Positions 49,501-62,400 of a stretch of 64,000 nucleotides of DNA are shown piece after piece (within the stretch, counting starts at the first letter, position 1; every line of letters begins with the position of its first letter). The DNA is from Sipunculus nudus. Taxonomy: Eukaryota > Annelida > Sipuncula > Golfingiida > Sipunculidae. The stretch is taken from assembly GCA_026874595.1 (NCBI GenBank), contig CM049307.1:6471579-6535578 (forward strand), given 5' to 3'. The translations under genes and the position numbers were made by a program. Under the pieces are notes generated by a model. That model searched no databases, had not been told where the DNA came from, and saw only the letters and a list, made by a program, of their open reading frames with translations.

Positions 49501-52500
49501 TGTGTGTATGTGCTTGTTTGGGGCTGGGTGCAGGTTGTTACCTTGTTATAGATGACGTGATAATGCACGGGGGTCATGGTGTCAGACTGAGTTAATGTGT
49601 ATATTTGCTGGTTTGGGGCGGGGTGCAGCTTGTTACCTTGTTATAGGTGACAAAGATGACCTCCCTAGCGGACGTGATAATGCATGGTGGTCACGGTGTC
49701 ACACTGAGTGTTTGTGTGTGTGTGCTTGTTTGGGGCAGGGTGTAGGATGTTACCTTATTATAGGTGACACAGATGACCTCACTGACGTGATAATGCATGG
49801 TGGTCACGGTGTCACACTGAGTGTTTGTGTGTGTGTGCTTGTTTGGGGCGGGGTGTAGGTTGTTACCTTGTTATAGGTGACAATGATGACCTCCCTGACG
49901 TGATAATGCATGGTGGTCACGGTGTCACACTGAGTGTTTGTGTGTATGTGCTTGTTTGGGGCGGGGTGTAGGTTGTTACCTTGTTATAGGTGACAAAGAT
50001 GACCTCCCTGACGTGATAATGCATGGGGGTCATGGTGTCAGAACACTGGTCCAGGATGAAGTCCACCTCCCGCTTGACCTGGTGTCCGTTCGGTAGATGT
50101 CGGATCAACTGCTGCACGATCTGTGTGTCGTGAACAAATATACATGTAAAAAAGGGTCTGTCGGGGACTATTATCTATTGACATATCATATGCGGTTCAG
50201 GAGCGGCCTGTGTTCGTTGTAGGCGATGAACAGATGATTGGTCCTGATGGGTTCATGGGCATTGATATAAACAAAATCTTTAATTCAACCGTTTCACTAC
50301 CAGTCCGCCTCTGAAGGCGGTTCTACGGAATAAATATAACAGATTTATATCCCAGTTGCGTGACGACAGACCAGAAAAAGCTGAAATTATGGACCGTTCA
50401 CATGAAGAGGAATGATTTATAAATGCTGAATTTTCTTTTATGCCGGTGTGTACCCCGTGAGTATATATAACAATTATTATTTAGTTTAAATAACACCATT
50501 CTCACCATGTAGTTACCCTTCGTGTAAGCAGCGTTTGGTAAGGATACTCTTTCTTCCTCTCCAGGTTTCGTCCCAAAAGGGAATCCCTGTAAAATCAAAT
50601 AATTTAATGTTATGTTTTCATAAATTAAATTCAGCGTCAGTACAAGGGCAAAGTGCAATTTTGTTTGGAAGAGATTCAAATATAAGTAAACGTCGTATCT
50701 CTTCCTAATAATCCCGCTATAAATCATCCCAGTTCAGCGTCCAATCGGAAACACGTACAGATCGAACGTCTTCATGTAAAAACACAGAAAATTATTATTC
50801 CCGCACCAGTCAGCCGTGTCCGGTAAAAATGTACTTTTAAGAAATCATTTTCAGGTTCATGACAGTAGATCAGACCAAAGTCCTGTCTAGACTTTAGTAT
50901 TTACGTTTACTACTAAAATGCTTAATATAAAACGTGATGTACCGATAGACGTAACTCAGTACCAGGTCTTATCACTAAAGCCCTGTTAAGTCCGTATGGT
51001 GAATCTCTAATATTTGCATATTAGGGTGTCACAAGGCTCCTGACGATTCCCTCGCATTTGCATATCAGGCCGCCGCGCCCCATGCGAACGGCATATCGTT
51101 GCTATGAGAACGCTGACAGCGGTCCCAGGGCCAATAGACAGCTCGGGCCGCTTGGAAACACTGAAATCATGTAATCGGGTAGTCGATATATGGACCTTCG
51201 TGTCCTGTGATATAACTCTGCTCTTCGTGCATTACGGTCCATGACCCAAATGTAGGTGAACTGTGGTACTATCGCAATGATTTTGTAATGTGTATTGGTT
51301 CCCTAACTTAGGCCTAAGCCGCTACAAAGTTGCTAACACGCAGATCGCTGCGATCGTATCAGTCAGCGGGTACATTTTTCACAGTTTGTCTGCGTTCGTC
51401 GCGTGTATACCTTAATATTTTACGCTGAATGGCTGAGCTAGAGATACATTTTTGAACAGGCCCGCTTTGAAGAGCGATGGTCTGATAAACGGTGACACAC
51501 CGAGGCTAAGGGTAACAGTATTTGCAGTCTTGCAGTATTCGAAATAGGTGAGGATCTAAAAATATTAAGAATGATGAACTGGGAATATCAAAAGCCAGCT
51601 TAAGCCCGCAATAGGCGGTGACTGAATGAACAATTTTATTTTTTAAAAAGATTATAGAAGAGACCACCAATTACTCCTTACGACACTGAAAAAGCCCTTA
51701 GTTCAGCGAGGCGGTGATATGTGGCGCTGACCGTCCCATAATGGGTGGAGTTTTCAATTCGATGAATCAGTCAGCCAGAGCCGTACTTTAGTTATAATTT
51801 GCCGCCAGGTGGCAGTACCTGTCCTAAGCTTTGCGACTCAGCAAAGTAAGTTTGTTGGTCCTGTTGGTGGGAGAAATTATATTTTAACCATTGCATCGAC
51901 TTGGCCAGTCTGATCAGACCAGTTATGTTGGTATTTTAAGTTTACCTTTTTATGACAGTAGATGAGACCGGCTATACGTATAGGTTACCTTTTAATGACA
52001 GTAGGTGAGACCAGCTCTGTTAGTATTTAGTTTACCTTTTTGTGACAGTAGATAAGACCGGCTATAGCCATGGCCGTGGTGGTCCTTCCTTTGCCCGTGC
52101 GGCACTGGAAAACGAGGGCTGGTCCGTCCTCGTCTTTGTAGATCTCGTCAAGGTTGTTGATTATTTTCATCAGCTGGTCAAAGTCCTGGCGGGGTAATGG
52201 ATTAATATAACACACAATGGTATTGTGGCCAACAACAGTTAATCACATATGGGAGGACGGGTTGAATAATTAAACAGGACACCTTCGGTGTTATTATTTA
52301 AATGGTAAACTGTATAAGATTGTCAAATCCTTGTATTTATTTATTGAGAAATTAAACTCTTTCTGCCTATATCTATGTCAGTGAAAATTACCGGTGTTAA
52401 TTATTAAACAGCTTATACAAACAGCAGATATTGATACAGAATTTCATGCAAACCTAATGTCACAATACAACAAAACAAAATGTATTTTTCATTTAACTTT

Positions 52501-53383
52501 CTAAAAGTGCAACCAAAACATCTGATGATATAAAAATTAAAATTCCTCGATTAGTTTATATTACATAATATTATATTCCAATATTTATAATACGAAAAGA
52601 TCAAATTTAGAACGTCAACAGAGGTTGAGAGGACATATAAACATACGCATTATTATATCTAATGATGTGTACCTAGAGTTTATTTATCTGTGTTTAATAT
52701 TTTACCTTTTCAGCGGGCGCAGCATCGTCATCAATTGGTACACGGTAGTACCGGAACTCCTTGGTCTTCATACGTAGTTGTTCACACATGTCCTTCATTG
52801 TTAGTACGCTGTTAAATTCCTTATTCTCAGGTTCTTTGTCAGTTTCAGGGTATACCTATAAACAATAAAATCACACACATTACTTATTATAAAGCCAATA
52901 ACCTAAACCATGCAAAGATCTGGTGAAAGTGAAATAACACCACCATATGAAAATAGCCATGCATGCACAAGTATTTCTGGAGAGCATAAAACATAAATAA
53001 TTATATCGGGGATCAATGTGCAATGCGATGCATAATAGCGAAGATTTCTGGTGGGGGCCGTGGATGGTTGGTCTAAAACTAAGGTCTGTAGAACAACTGA
53101 GACATGAAAAATCAACATGAGCCCCGCAAGTTCATGGATCAAACACACTTCCATACTACAAGCAGATGCACATGTCAACAACAGAGTAGGTGATACGGAT
53201 TACCCCATAGGGGAGCTGAGGGAGGATGGCGTTCATTTGGTTTACAGCCACCGTCTTGTCAATATGTAAAATCCACTAGCGCACTTACGGATCACTCTGT
53301 TCCCATAGACACCAGGCATAAACAGATTTTATATGTACAAAATTATTTGAAATACACGAATCAAATGAAAACATTTACATCAC

Positions 53384-53454
<71 letters not shown>

Positions 53455-56400
53455 GAGTTTCAATCCGTTGTAAAGTGCTCTATGGCCTAAAGACCCGATC
53501 ATCAGGTGAATGTGGTTAGAATTCTATATATACATATTGATCAGGCGTGTTTAAACATTGACCCACTAGATTTAAATACACATCACACTATCTATTCATC
53601 ATAAACATGTGTTTACACAATATCTAGGTACGCACCTAGATATTACAAATTAATAAGTGTATCGGTAGATATTTAAAATTCATTGTTTAACACATTGCGG
53701 CCCCCTTGATTGTGAGCCATTCAGCACTTTATCAATCATATTTTCGTCGGTTTTGTGACATACCTGGTGGTTTTTATTGTGTTTAATTTCCTTCTTGAAC
53801 TGTTCTTCTTTCTCCTGAAAATGAGAGAACAGCTGTCAAACAGCTCTTGTAACAGCTCTTAATTGTAATCAACATTACTTATATTACTAAAACTGCAACA
53901 ACATTAAAGGGGAAAAAATGCTTATATAAATAAGTTGAGGGGGGTGTGCTTCTTAGTCATTTCAGGTAACTGTTCGATGCTTTGGCTAAAAGGACACTTA
54001 TAAATGATAGGAAAGATTAATAATTACAACATGTAATATATCTTCTTATCGTTCACATAAACTCCTCCCGTGTTCGCTAGTTATTTATTAATTCTCTTAC
54101 GAGATAAAACATGGGCTTATATATTTGCACGAGATGATGATATCTCATTTAAAAAAAGGTGTGATTGAATGGAGCCATTAAATCTGCAAAAAGCAGCTTA
54201 TATTACTCAATTAAATCATTTATGAAGGGTAAACCTGTTTGACATCATACTGCGAAGACGTACCTCGATCTCCTTGCCGGTGATTCCCTTCATTATGATC
54301 GGTTCCTCAAGATCTTGTCTCTCTCGTAGACTGTAGGTGGCGCCGTTGCATTCCAAGAACAGGTCTTGCCTGAGGTTGACGATGACGGCCAGCGGATGCC
54401 CTTGTTTCTTACTCAGCAGGAAGTTCACAACGGCGGACAAACCCTGCACGAAAAAAGATAACTCGTGTTGTAATCCACGGTGAAGGCACTACCTGACCAT
54501 GGCGGACAAACCCTGCAAGAAATCAGGTAACTCGTGTTATCATCCACTGTAAAGGTACTACCTGACCATGGCGGACAAACCCTGCAAGAAAACAGGTAAC
54601 TCGTGTTATAATCCACGGTAAAGGTACTACCTGACCAAGGCGGACAAACCCTGCAAGAAAACAGGTAACACGTGTTATCATCCACGGTAAAGGCACTACC
54701 TGATCACGGCGGACAAACCCTGCAAGAAAACAGGTAACTCGTGTTATCATCCACGGTAAAGGCACTACCTGAACACGGCGGACAAACCCTGCAAGAAAAC
54801 AGGTAACTCGTGTTATCATCCACGGTGAAGGCACAACCTGATCACGGCGGACAAACCCAGCAAAAAAACAGGTAACTCGTGTTATCATCCACGGTGAAGG
54901 CACTACCTGACCAAGCCGTACAAACCCTGCAAGAAAACAGGTAACTCGTGTTATCATCCACGGTGAAGGCACTACCTGACCAAGCCGTACAAACCCTGCA
55001 AGAAAACAGGTAACTCGTGTTATCATGTTATCATTCACGGTGAAGGCACTACCTGATCACGGCGGACAAACCCTGCAAGAAAACAGGTAACTCGTGTTAT
55101 CATCCACTGTAAAGGCACTACCTGACCAAGGCGGACAAACCCTGCAAAAAAAAACCCAGGTAACTCGTGTTATCATCCACGGTGAAGGCACTACCTGACT
55201 AAGGCGGACAAACCCTGCAAGAAAACAGGTCACTCGTGTTATCATCCACGGTGAAGGCACTACCTGATCACGGTGGACAAACCCAGCAAAAAAAACAGGT
55301 AACTCGTGTTATCATCCACGGTGAAGGCACTACCTGACCAAGCCGTACAAACCCTGCAAGAAAACAGGTAACTCGTGTTATCATTCACGGTGAAGGCACT
55401 ACCTGATCAAGCCGTACAAACCCTGCAAGAAAACAGGTAACTCGTGTTATCATCCACGGTGAAGGCACTACCTGACCAAGCCGTACAAACCCTGCAAGAA
55501 AACAGGTAACTCGTGTTATCATGTTATCATTCACGGTGAAGGCACTACCTGATCACGGCGGACAAACCCTGCAAGAAAACAGGTAACTCGTGTTATCATC
55601 CACTGTAAAGGCACTACCTGACCAAGGCGGACAAACCCTGCAAAAAAAACCCCAGGTAACTCGTGTTATCATCAACGGTGAAGGCACTACCTGACTAAGG
55701 TGGACAAACCCTGCAAGAAAACAGGTCACTGGTGTTATTATCCACGGTGAAGGCACTACCTGATCACGGTGGACAAACCCAGCAAAAAAAACAGGTAACT
55801 CGTGTTATCATCCACGGTGAAGGCACTACCTGACCAAGCCGTACAAACCCTGCAAGAAAACAGGTAACTCGTGTTATCATTCACGGTGAAGGCACTACCT
55901 GATCACGGCGGACAAACCCAGCAAAAAAACAGGTAACTCGTGTTATCATCCACGGTGAAGGCACTACCTGACCAAGCCGTACAAACCCTGCAAGAAAACA
56001 GGTAACTCGTGTTATCATGTTATCATTCACGGTGAAGGCACTACCTGATCACGGCGGACAAACCCTGCAAGAAAACAGGTAACTCGTGTTATCATCCACT
56101 GTAAAGGCACTATCTGACCAAGGCGGACAAACCCTGCAAAAAAAAAAAAAACCAGGTAACTCGTGTTATCATCCACGGTGAAGGCACTACCTGACTAAGG
56201 CGGACAAACCCTGCAAGAAAACAGGTCACTCGTGTTATCATCCACGGTGAAGGCACTACCTGATCACGGTGGACAAACCCAGCAAAAAAACAGGTAACTC
56301 GTGTTATCATCCACGGTGAAGGCACTACCTGACCAAGCCGTACAAACCCTGCAAGAAAACAGGTAACTCGTGTTATCATCCACGGTGAAGGCACTACCTG

Positions 56401-59400
56401 ACAAAGGCGGACAAACCCTGCATGAAACACAGGTAACTCGTGTTATCATCCACGGTAAAGGTACTACCTGATCACGGCGGACAAACCCTGCAAGAAAACA
56501 GGTAATTCGTGTTATCATCCACGGTGAAGGCACTACCTGATCACGGCGGACAAACCCTGCAAGAAAACAGGTAACTCGTGTTATCATCCACGGTGAAGGC
56601 ACTACCTGACCAAGGCGTACAAACCCTGCAAGAAAACAGGTAACTCGTGTTATCATCCACGGTGAAGGCACTACCTGACAAAGGCGGACAAACCCTGCAT
56701 GAAACACAGGTAACTCGTGTTATCATCCACGGTAAAGGTACTACCTGATCACGGCGGACAAACCCTGCAAGAAAACAGGTAATTCGTGTTATCATCCACG
56801 GTGAAGGCACTACCTGATCACGGCGGACAAACCCTGCAAGAAAAGGGGTAACTCGTGTTATCATCCACGGTGAAGGCACTACCTGATCACGGCGGACAAA
56901 CCCTGCAAGAAAACAGGTAACTCGTGTTATCATCCACGGTGAAGGCACTACCTGACCAAGGCGGACAAACCCTGCAAGAAAACAGGTAACTCGTGTTATC
57001 ATCCACGGTAGAGGTACTACCTGACCAAGGCGGACAAACCCTGCAAGATAACAGGTAACTCGTGTTATCATCCACGGTAAAGGTACTAACTCACCATGGC
57101 GGACAAACCCTGCAAGAAAACAGGTAAATCGTGTTATCATTCACGGTTAAGGTACTACCCGATCACGGCGGACAAACCCTGCAAGAAAACAGGTAACTCG
57201 TGTTATCATCCACGGTAAAGGTACTAACTCACCATGGCGGACAAACCCTGCAAGAAAACAGGTAAATCGTGTTATCATTCACGGTTAAGGTACTACCCGA
57301 TCACGGCGGACAAACTCTGCAAGAAAACAGGTAACTCGTGTTATCATCCAAGGTTAAGGTACAACCTGATCACGGCGGACAACCCCTGCAAGAAAACAGG
57401 TAATTCGTGTTATCATCCACGGTGAGGGCACTACCTGACAGTCCGTGGAACATATTAAATCTTCTACTGATAAATGATGGACGATCTTCATAAACATACC
57501 AAACCAAGATTATCCCATACTTAAACCTAGCTTGTTAATCCATCTTTGCTCCATCTGTCAATAGTTTAAAGTATATTAATCCCTTAGGATGGAGAGATCT
57601 ATTACTTCTAAATTAGAGTGATATTATGTGGGGATGGCGGTATGTGCCGTCCTCTTTTGGGCAAGAAGGGATGAAGAATGTAATCAGCCCGTTGCTTTTC
57701 AGAGAGGAAGAAATACGGCTATGGTTTCTAAAGGCTAGTCTGCCCTTATGTACTAAATTGTGAAATAGCAGTATACAGAAAAGAAATTAAAATGTAATGT
57801 AATGATTGATTTATGTTTTTACATTTTCTATACATAACTGTCTGATTCTATGAATATGAAATTCGTGTACTTACATGTACTAAAATAATCCTTGATAACG
57901 TCATCTATGTTTCAATAATCTTTAGTTAAAAACATAAGTTGTGTTACCTCTCTTGACGACTGAGCCATGCCATAGACCGGTATCGCCTTCACACTGCGGA
58001 AATTAGAGGTTTGTACGTCCATCTGGGAACTCAACACGTCCAAACCCAGGTAATCATCAGCCACCTGAAGGAAGAAATGGTGTAGAACTGAAGTTTCTTT
58101 ATAAAAATAATCTCAAGCATATCCTATTCTATGTTACGTTTCAGTATAAACATTATTCTTTTCTGTTTGTGGAGTGTTTTTGAGACTTCTGGTTGATTAA
58201 TTTTCTACATTCATCTGAATGTAACATGCTACCGCCGTCTGAGACACAAACGTAATTTTAATTCATCTACACCAACTAATCCACGCCAAAATAGTCATCA
58301 AAGGTTGGATTAGTCGAAGCATAATTTATTAAGTCAATTTGTCTTAATTTTGACTTATGAGGGGGATTTGTGTAAAAACAATGGCGCACTTAACTCAGTT
58401 GCCTTATACCGAGAGAAAGTAGAGAAAAATTAAAATACTTTTAGAACGAAAGTTTGTCCTTTTATTAAAGTGTATAACTGCTTTATGTGATCGTTAAATC
58501 GTGTTTACTTCTCCTAAAAGAGCCTTACACGTGACATGAGTAATATACAACAGTCTTCTTACGAAACAAAGTCGTGTAAAACATCCTCGGATGGTTTGTT
58601 TCAAGGTTACATCATTTTAATCAATTACGGTCTGGGGATATTTTATAAGCAGCTTTATGTAATCTAAAAGATGGGATTTTTCTCTCAGATATTTTATTTG
58701 TATATTATTAACGAACATGTTGTAGCTGACATTTTATAGGCCTAACTGTTAGCGTGATCTCTTTACACATGAATAGGAAAGACTAAATTATGAAGTTGCA
58801 AATACAACATCCTCATCCGTTATATACATACTGAAAAAAGAAAGGAGTTAACAATAACAGCATTTTTTTTCTGCAAAATACAGTGTAATCAGCGGAAGAG
58901 TTATGACAGCAGGAGACGTCTTCTGCTTAAATTATCTAAAATTATCTATGCTATTTTAACATATATACCAGGTTGACACATAAACATCGTGATGTATCAC
59001 ACTTTACCCTGTCCAAAAGTCTTATCAGTTTATCTTATCAATATAGAGACAAAAACTACAACCACACCCACCAGGACTCGCTCTCCGTTTAACAGGTGAT
59101 CAAGGCCGGCCCTTTGTTCTGAGACGTCCACGTGACTCAGCAGACGATACACTTCCGGTTGTTGCTGCATCCACGCAGTGAAGCTGATACCAAACAGACT
59201 CCGGAACTGTCAAGTTATAACCGAATAGAAAATCATATCACATCACCATCTGAACTGCCAAGATATAACAGAATACAAAAATCTATCACAAATACACTAA
59301 GGAACCCAGCAAGTCCCATGATTTTTCTTTATGAATTTCAAATTTCCAGGACTAATGTTCTGACCTATGTCAGTCTAGACAGGCAACCTATTATACACTT

Positions 59401-62400
59401 TAAAATTTAATGGGCTGACCATAATGGGCAAATCAGATTCACTGTTTTACTCTGGTTTTATGTATCATTTTATAATTTCCTGACTTCCACTTCACTAGAA
59501 AAAGAGCAACTTATTTTCCAGGTAATATTTGATTTCCAAGATGACTGGGAGTCATTTACACTCCTGGACTGTGGAGAAAAATGAGAGCATCAACTCCAAT
59601 CACACTCCAGAATACTGGATAATCAAGAGACCGTCCACTGACCTGGTCGTGCAGGTAAGCGTTGAAACAGATGAGGATGAAGTAACGCTCCACGCCACGG
59701 ATACACTTCTTCCGGAAATACTCTTTCGCGCTCTGACCCTGCGGGGTAATGGTAAAGTATTATCTATATGTGTTATTTTGCAGAAAAATAAACAATTTGT
59801 ATTTAAATATTCGAGAAAGAAGGGAGAGTTATAGATTCATAAATATCTGAACAAATATAATTATATCATGAATGAAGGTAGGATAGTAGAAGCAAATCTC
59901 TGGTAATTTTTTTTTAATATCCATGTTGTTCAAATATCTATTTTCTCAAGTAAAAGAACCGTTTTAAACTGGGGGATTTTTCTATGGGCATTTACACACG
60001 TATGCATTATAATTTAAAAGAAAATATGAATAGAAAGTTTCTCCGTTTTTTTAATGATTATAACCAAAGTATCATGGTATCTGTTCACTGAACTGTTCAT
60101 TTATAAGTTCATTTGGCCCAAGATGCTTATATTCAAATAAAACAAATAATCGGTTGATAGTATCAGTTAAAATAGGAAGACACATTCAGCTTCTCTGATT
60201 TTAATTCATCTTAAAAATCCGATTTGGATGATTTGATTTCTGAATGGATTTGATGGATTTGAATCTGAATCAGGATGCATTGTGCTATCTAATGACCAAA
60301 CAGTCCTAAAATTGATACACTTGAATTGACGGGTATGCTGCTTCCGAACGGTGTAAATATTATCAAAGAAGATCAGTCAGTATAATATACTTAACAAACC
60401 TCTATGATGTAGTCTTCGCCGATGTTTTCTAAGGTTTCCTTGTATTCTGATATAGATGTTCGAATGTTGAAGAGTTGACCACAAAGATCGATCATCACAT
60501 CGACCTATCATAAACCAAATTGAGGCACTGGTTAATACTTTGAACATTACAGTATACACCTGATTATTTGCCACCCGTTTATCCACCAATTTCGCCTTTC
60601 GCCAACTTTTCATTAAATCCTCTCGTTTACATGCAAAACTCGCCTCGGTCACCCGCCACCCTTGACTATCGCCGACATTTCTCTCGATCCCAAAATTAGT
60701 GAATACATGAGGATAGGCTGTATATATCAATATGATGACATTAAAACAATTCTCCATCTGCTCTTGATGAAATTTTCCTAAAATAATCATATTACTTAGA
60801 CACTCTTGGGGGTGGGGGGTCGATGATCATGCTATCACGTCACATGAAAAGGACTGATGCACCACTTTGAAATATCTAATTAATTTTTTTCATAAAAAAG
60901 GTTCATAACGCTGGTATATGTCCTGATATATAGCCAGCAATATTGTAACACTTTGTTCTATTCAAACATGCAGTTAAATCAGTAGACACCCGAATGTAAG
61001 GTGGTTTATATACACATTTATACTCTAGTAATCGTTAAAAGGTTAAAGGTTCCTCATAGAAATCATTATATTTAAATTTCGAATGGACTATATATATTAT
61101 TTAAATTTAAAAATTTTGTAAATGAAGGTGTTTTAATAGCAAATATATCTAAAATAAAACAAACTTTCCCAGAGAAATAGTACAAGCACTACTTGCTATA
61201 TACAGTATAGAACATACCTCATGTTTTATTGTGAGTCCTTCGCTGAAGTGACAGACAAGGTTTTGAATGACAACATACTCGCCACGCTCCAAGTTAGGGC
61301 TGGACTCGTTGATAGGATACGGGGACTTCCTGAAATCACAAGTCTATGTAACAAGCAAAAAGAATAACACACTTGTAGTATCAGCGACATACTTGTAATA
61401 TTCACGAATTATATTAATATGCAATCAGTTGCAGTCATGGGCGATATGAAACATTCCCCGGCAACAACATGAACGGAAATGAATGATGACCTCGACCTCT
61501 TCGGCGTTAGTAAATCCGTCGAGGCTTCATCAGGCCAGTTAAGAACGGAGGGCATAAATACCGTGATCTAATGGGACACAGTGCCTTCCATTCCAATGAA
61601 TTCCAGAGCGTCAGTGCCAAGTACAGAAGCCAGAAATGATTGATGCTTGTAGACTCAAACACATCATAATGATATGCAATATGATCAATAAAGGATTTGA
61701 TCTATTGGGATGAAAAGTACGAACGGAAATCCCTTCTGAAATTCACTGCAGTCTGCTATGCCTGTACGTCGGATGTACACACTTTGAGGTCGGAAACTAT
61801 CACTTATTTCATACTCGAGACTTTTGTTGGCAGATCATTTAAATGATATTATTTTCATACTACACCTATACCCCTCAATGTGACGTTAACACGGAAAAGA
61901 TCCTGGAAATAGCATTAAGGAAGACGTTCAAAATGACAGCCCTCTGACGGTCTTACTCAAATACTTAAAGGATCATGGTAATTATTCCAGAGTATCATTG
62001 ATAACGCCAGAGGGACTCAAAGGAAAACAGTCAATATTTAATTAACTTTAGCCCATTCACCAACATGTGCCCATTACCTTGTAGAGATATCAGTTTTACA
62101 ATGAGTCGATTATGAGAGAATACAATGCAGCAAATCAATCACTCACGCTGCTCTGCTAAATTTTTAGACGGAAATCCAAACCTTGTCTTGTAGATGGACG
62201 GCACAGGCACGTCCTCAACTGCAGACACATCATACTGCGGTCGGGTTTTCCTTGTCCGGCTATGACTGGTCAGCAACATTCGAACTCACTGCTTACAAAT
62301 AACCAAACCTTCGAAGGACGAACATTTAGGACACAAGTGTGTTTTTATAAAAAAAAAATATTACTTACTTTGGCTCTGGGTGTTCAGGTTATCATCGCCT

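Larger units (their letters stand above)
58065..62280 (-). other. Paladin introns between exons c and h
   Basis: Outside the exons and the small repeat at 59196-59320 I see only AT-rich unique-looking sequence. ORFs at 59132-59410, 59529-59834 and 60377-60790 run through exons in other frames. Confidence 0.5.

Noticed and set aside
47918-49858. Plus-strand ORFs rich in CVCACL and GHGVRLSV
   Set aside because: They read the paladin-derived array on the wrong strand.
50398-50727. 109-codon minus ORF
   Set aside because: It is paladin exon m with readthrough into both introns; only 50506-50586 is exon.
54523-57140. Minus-strand ORFs up to 199 codons with a 23-residue repeat
   Set aside because: They exist only because the array unit is 69 bp; the frame differs from that of the neighbouring paladin exon, and there is no independent start or homology.
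44518-57437. CRISPR-like regular spacing
   Set aside because: Whole units repeat with no unique spacers, in an intron-bearing animal gene.
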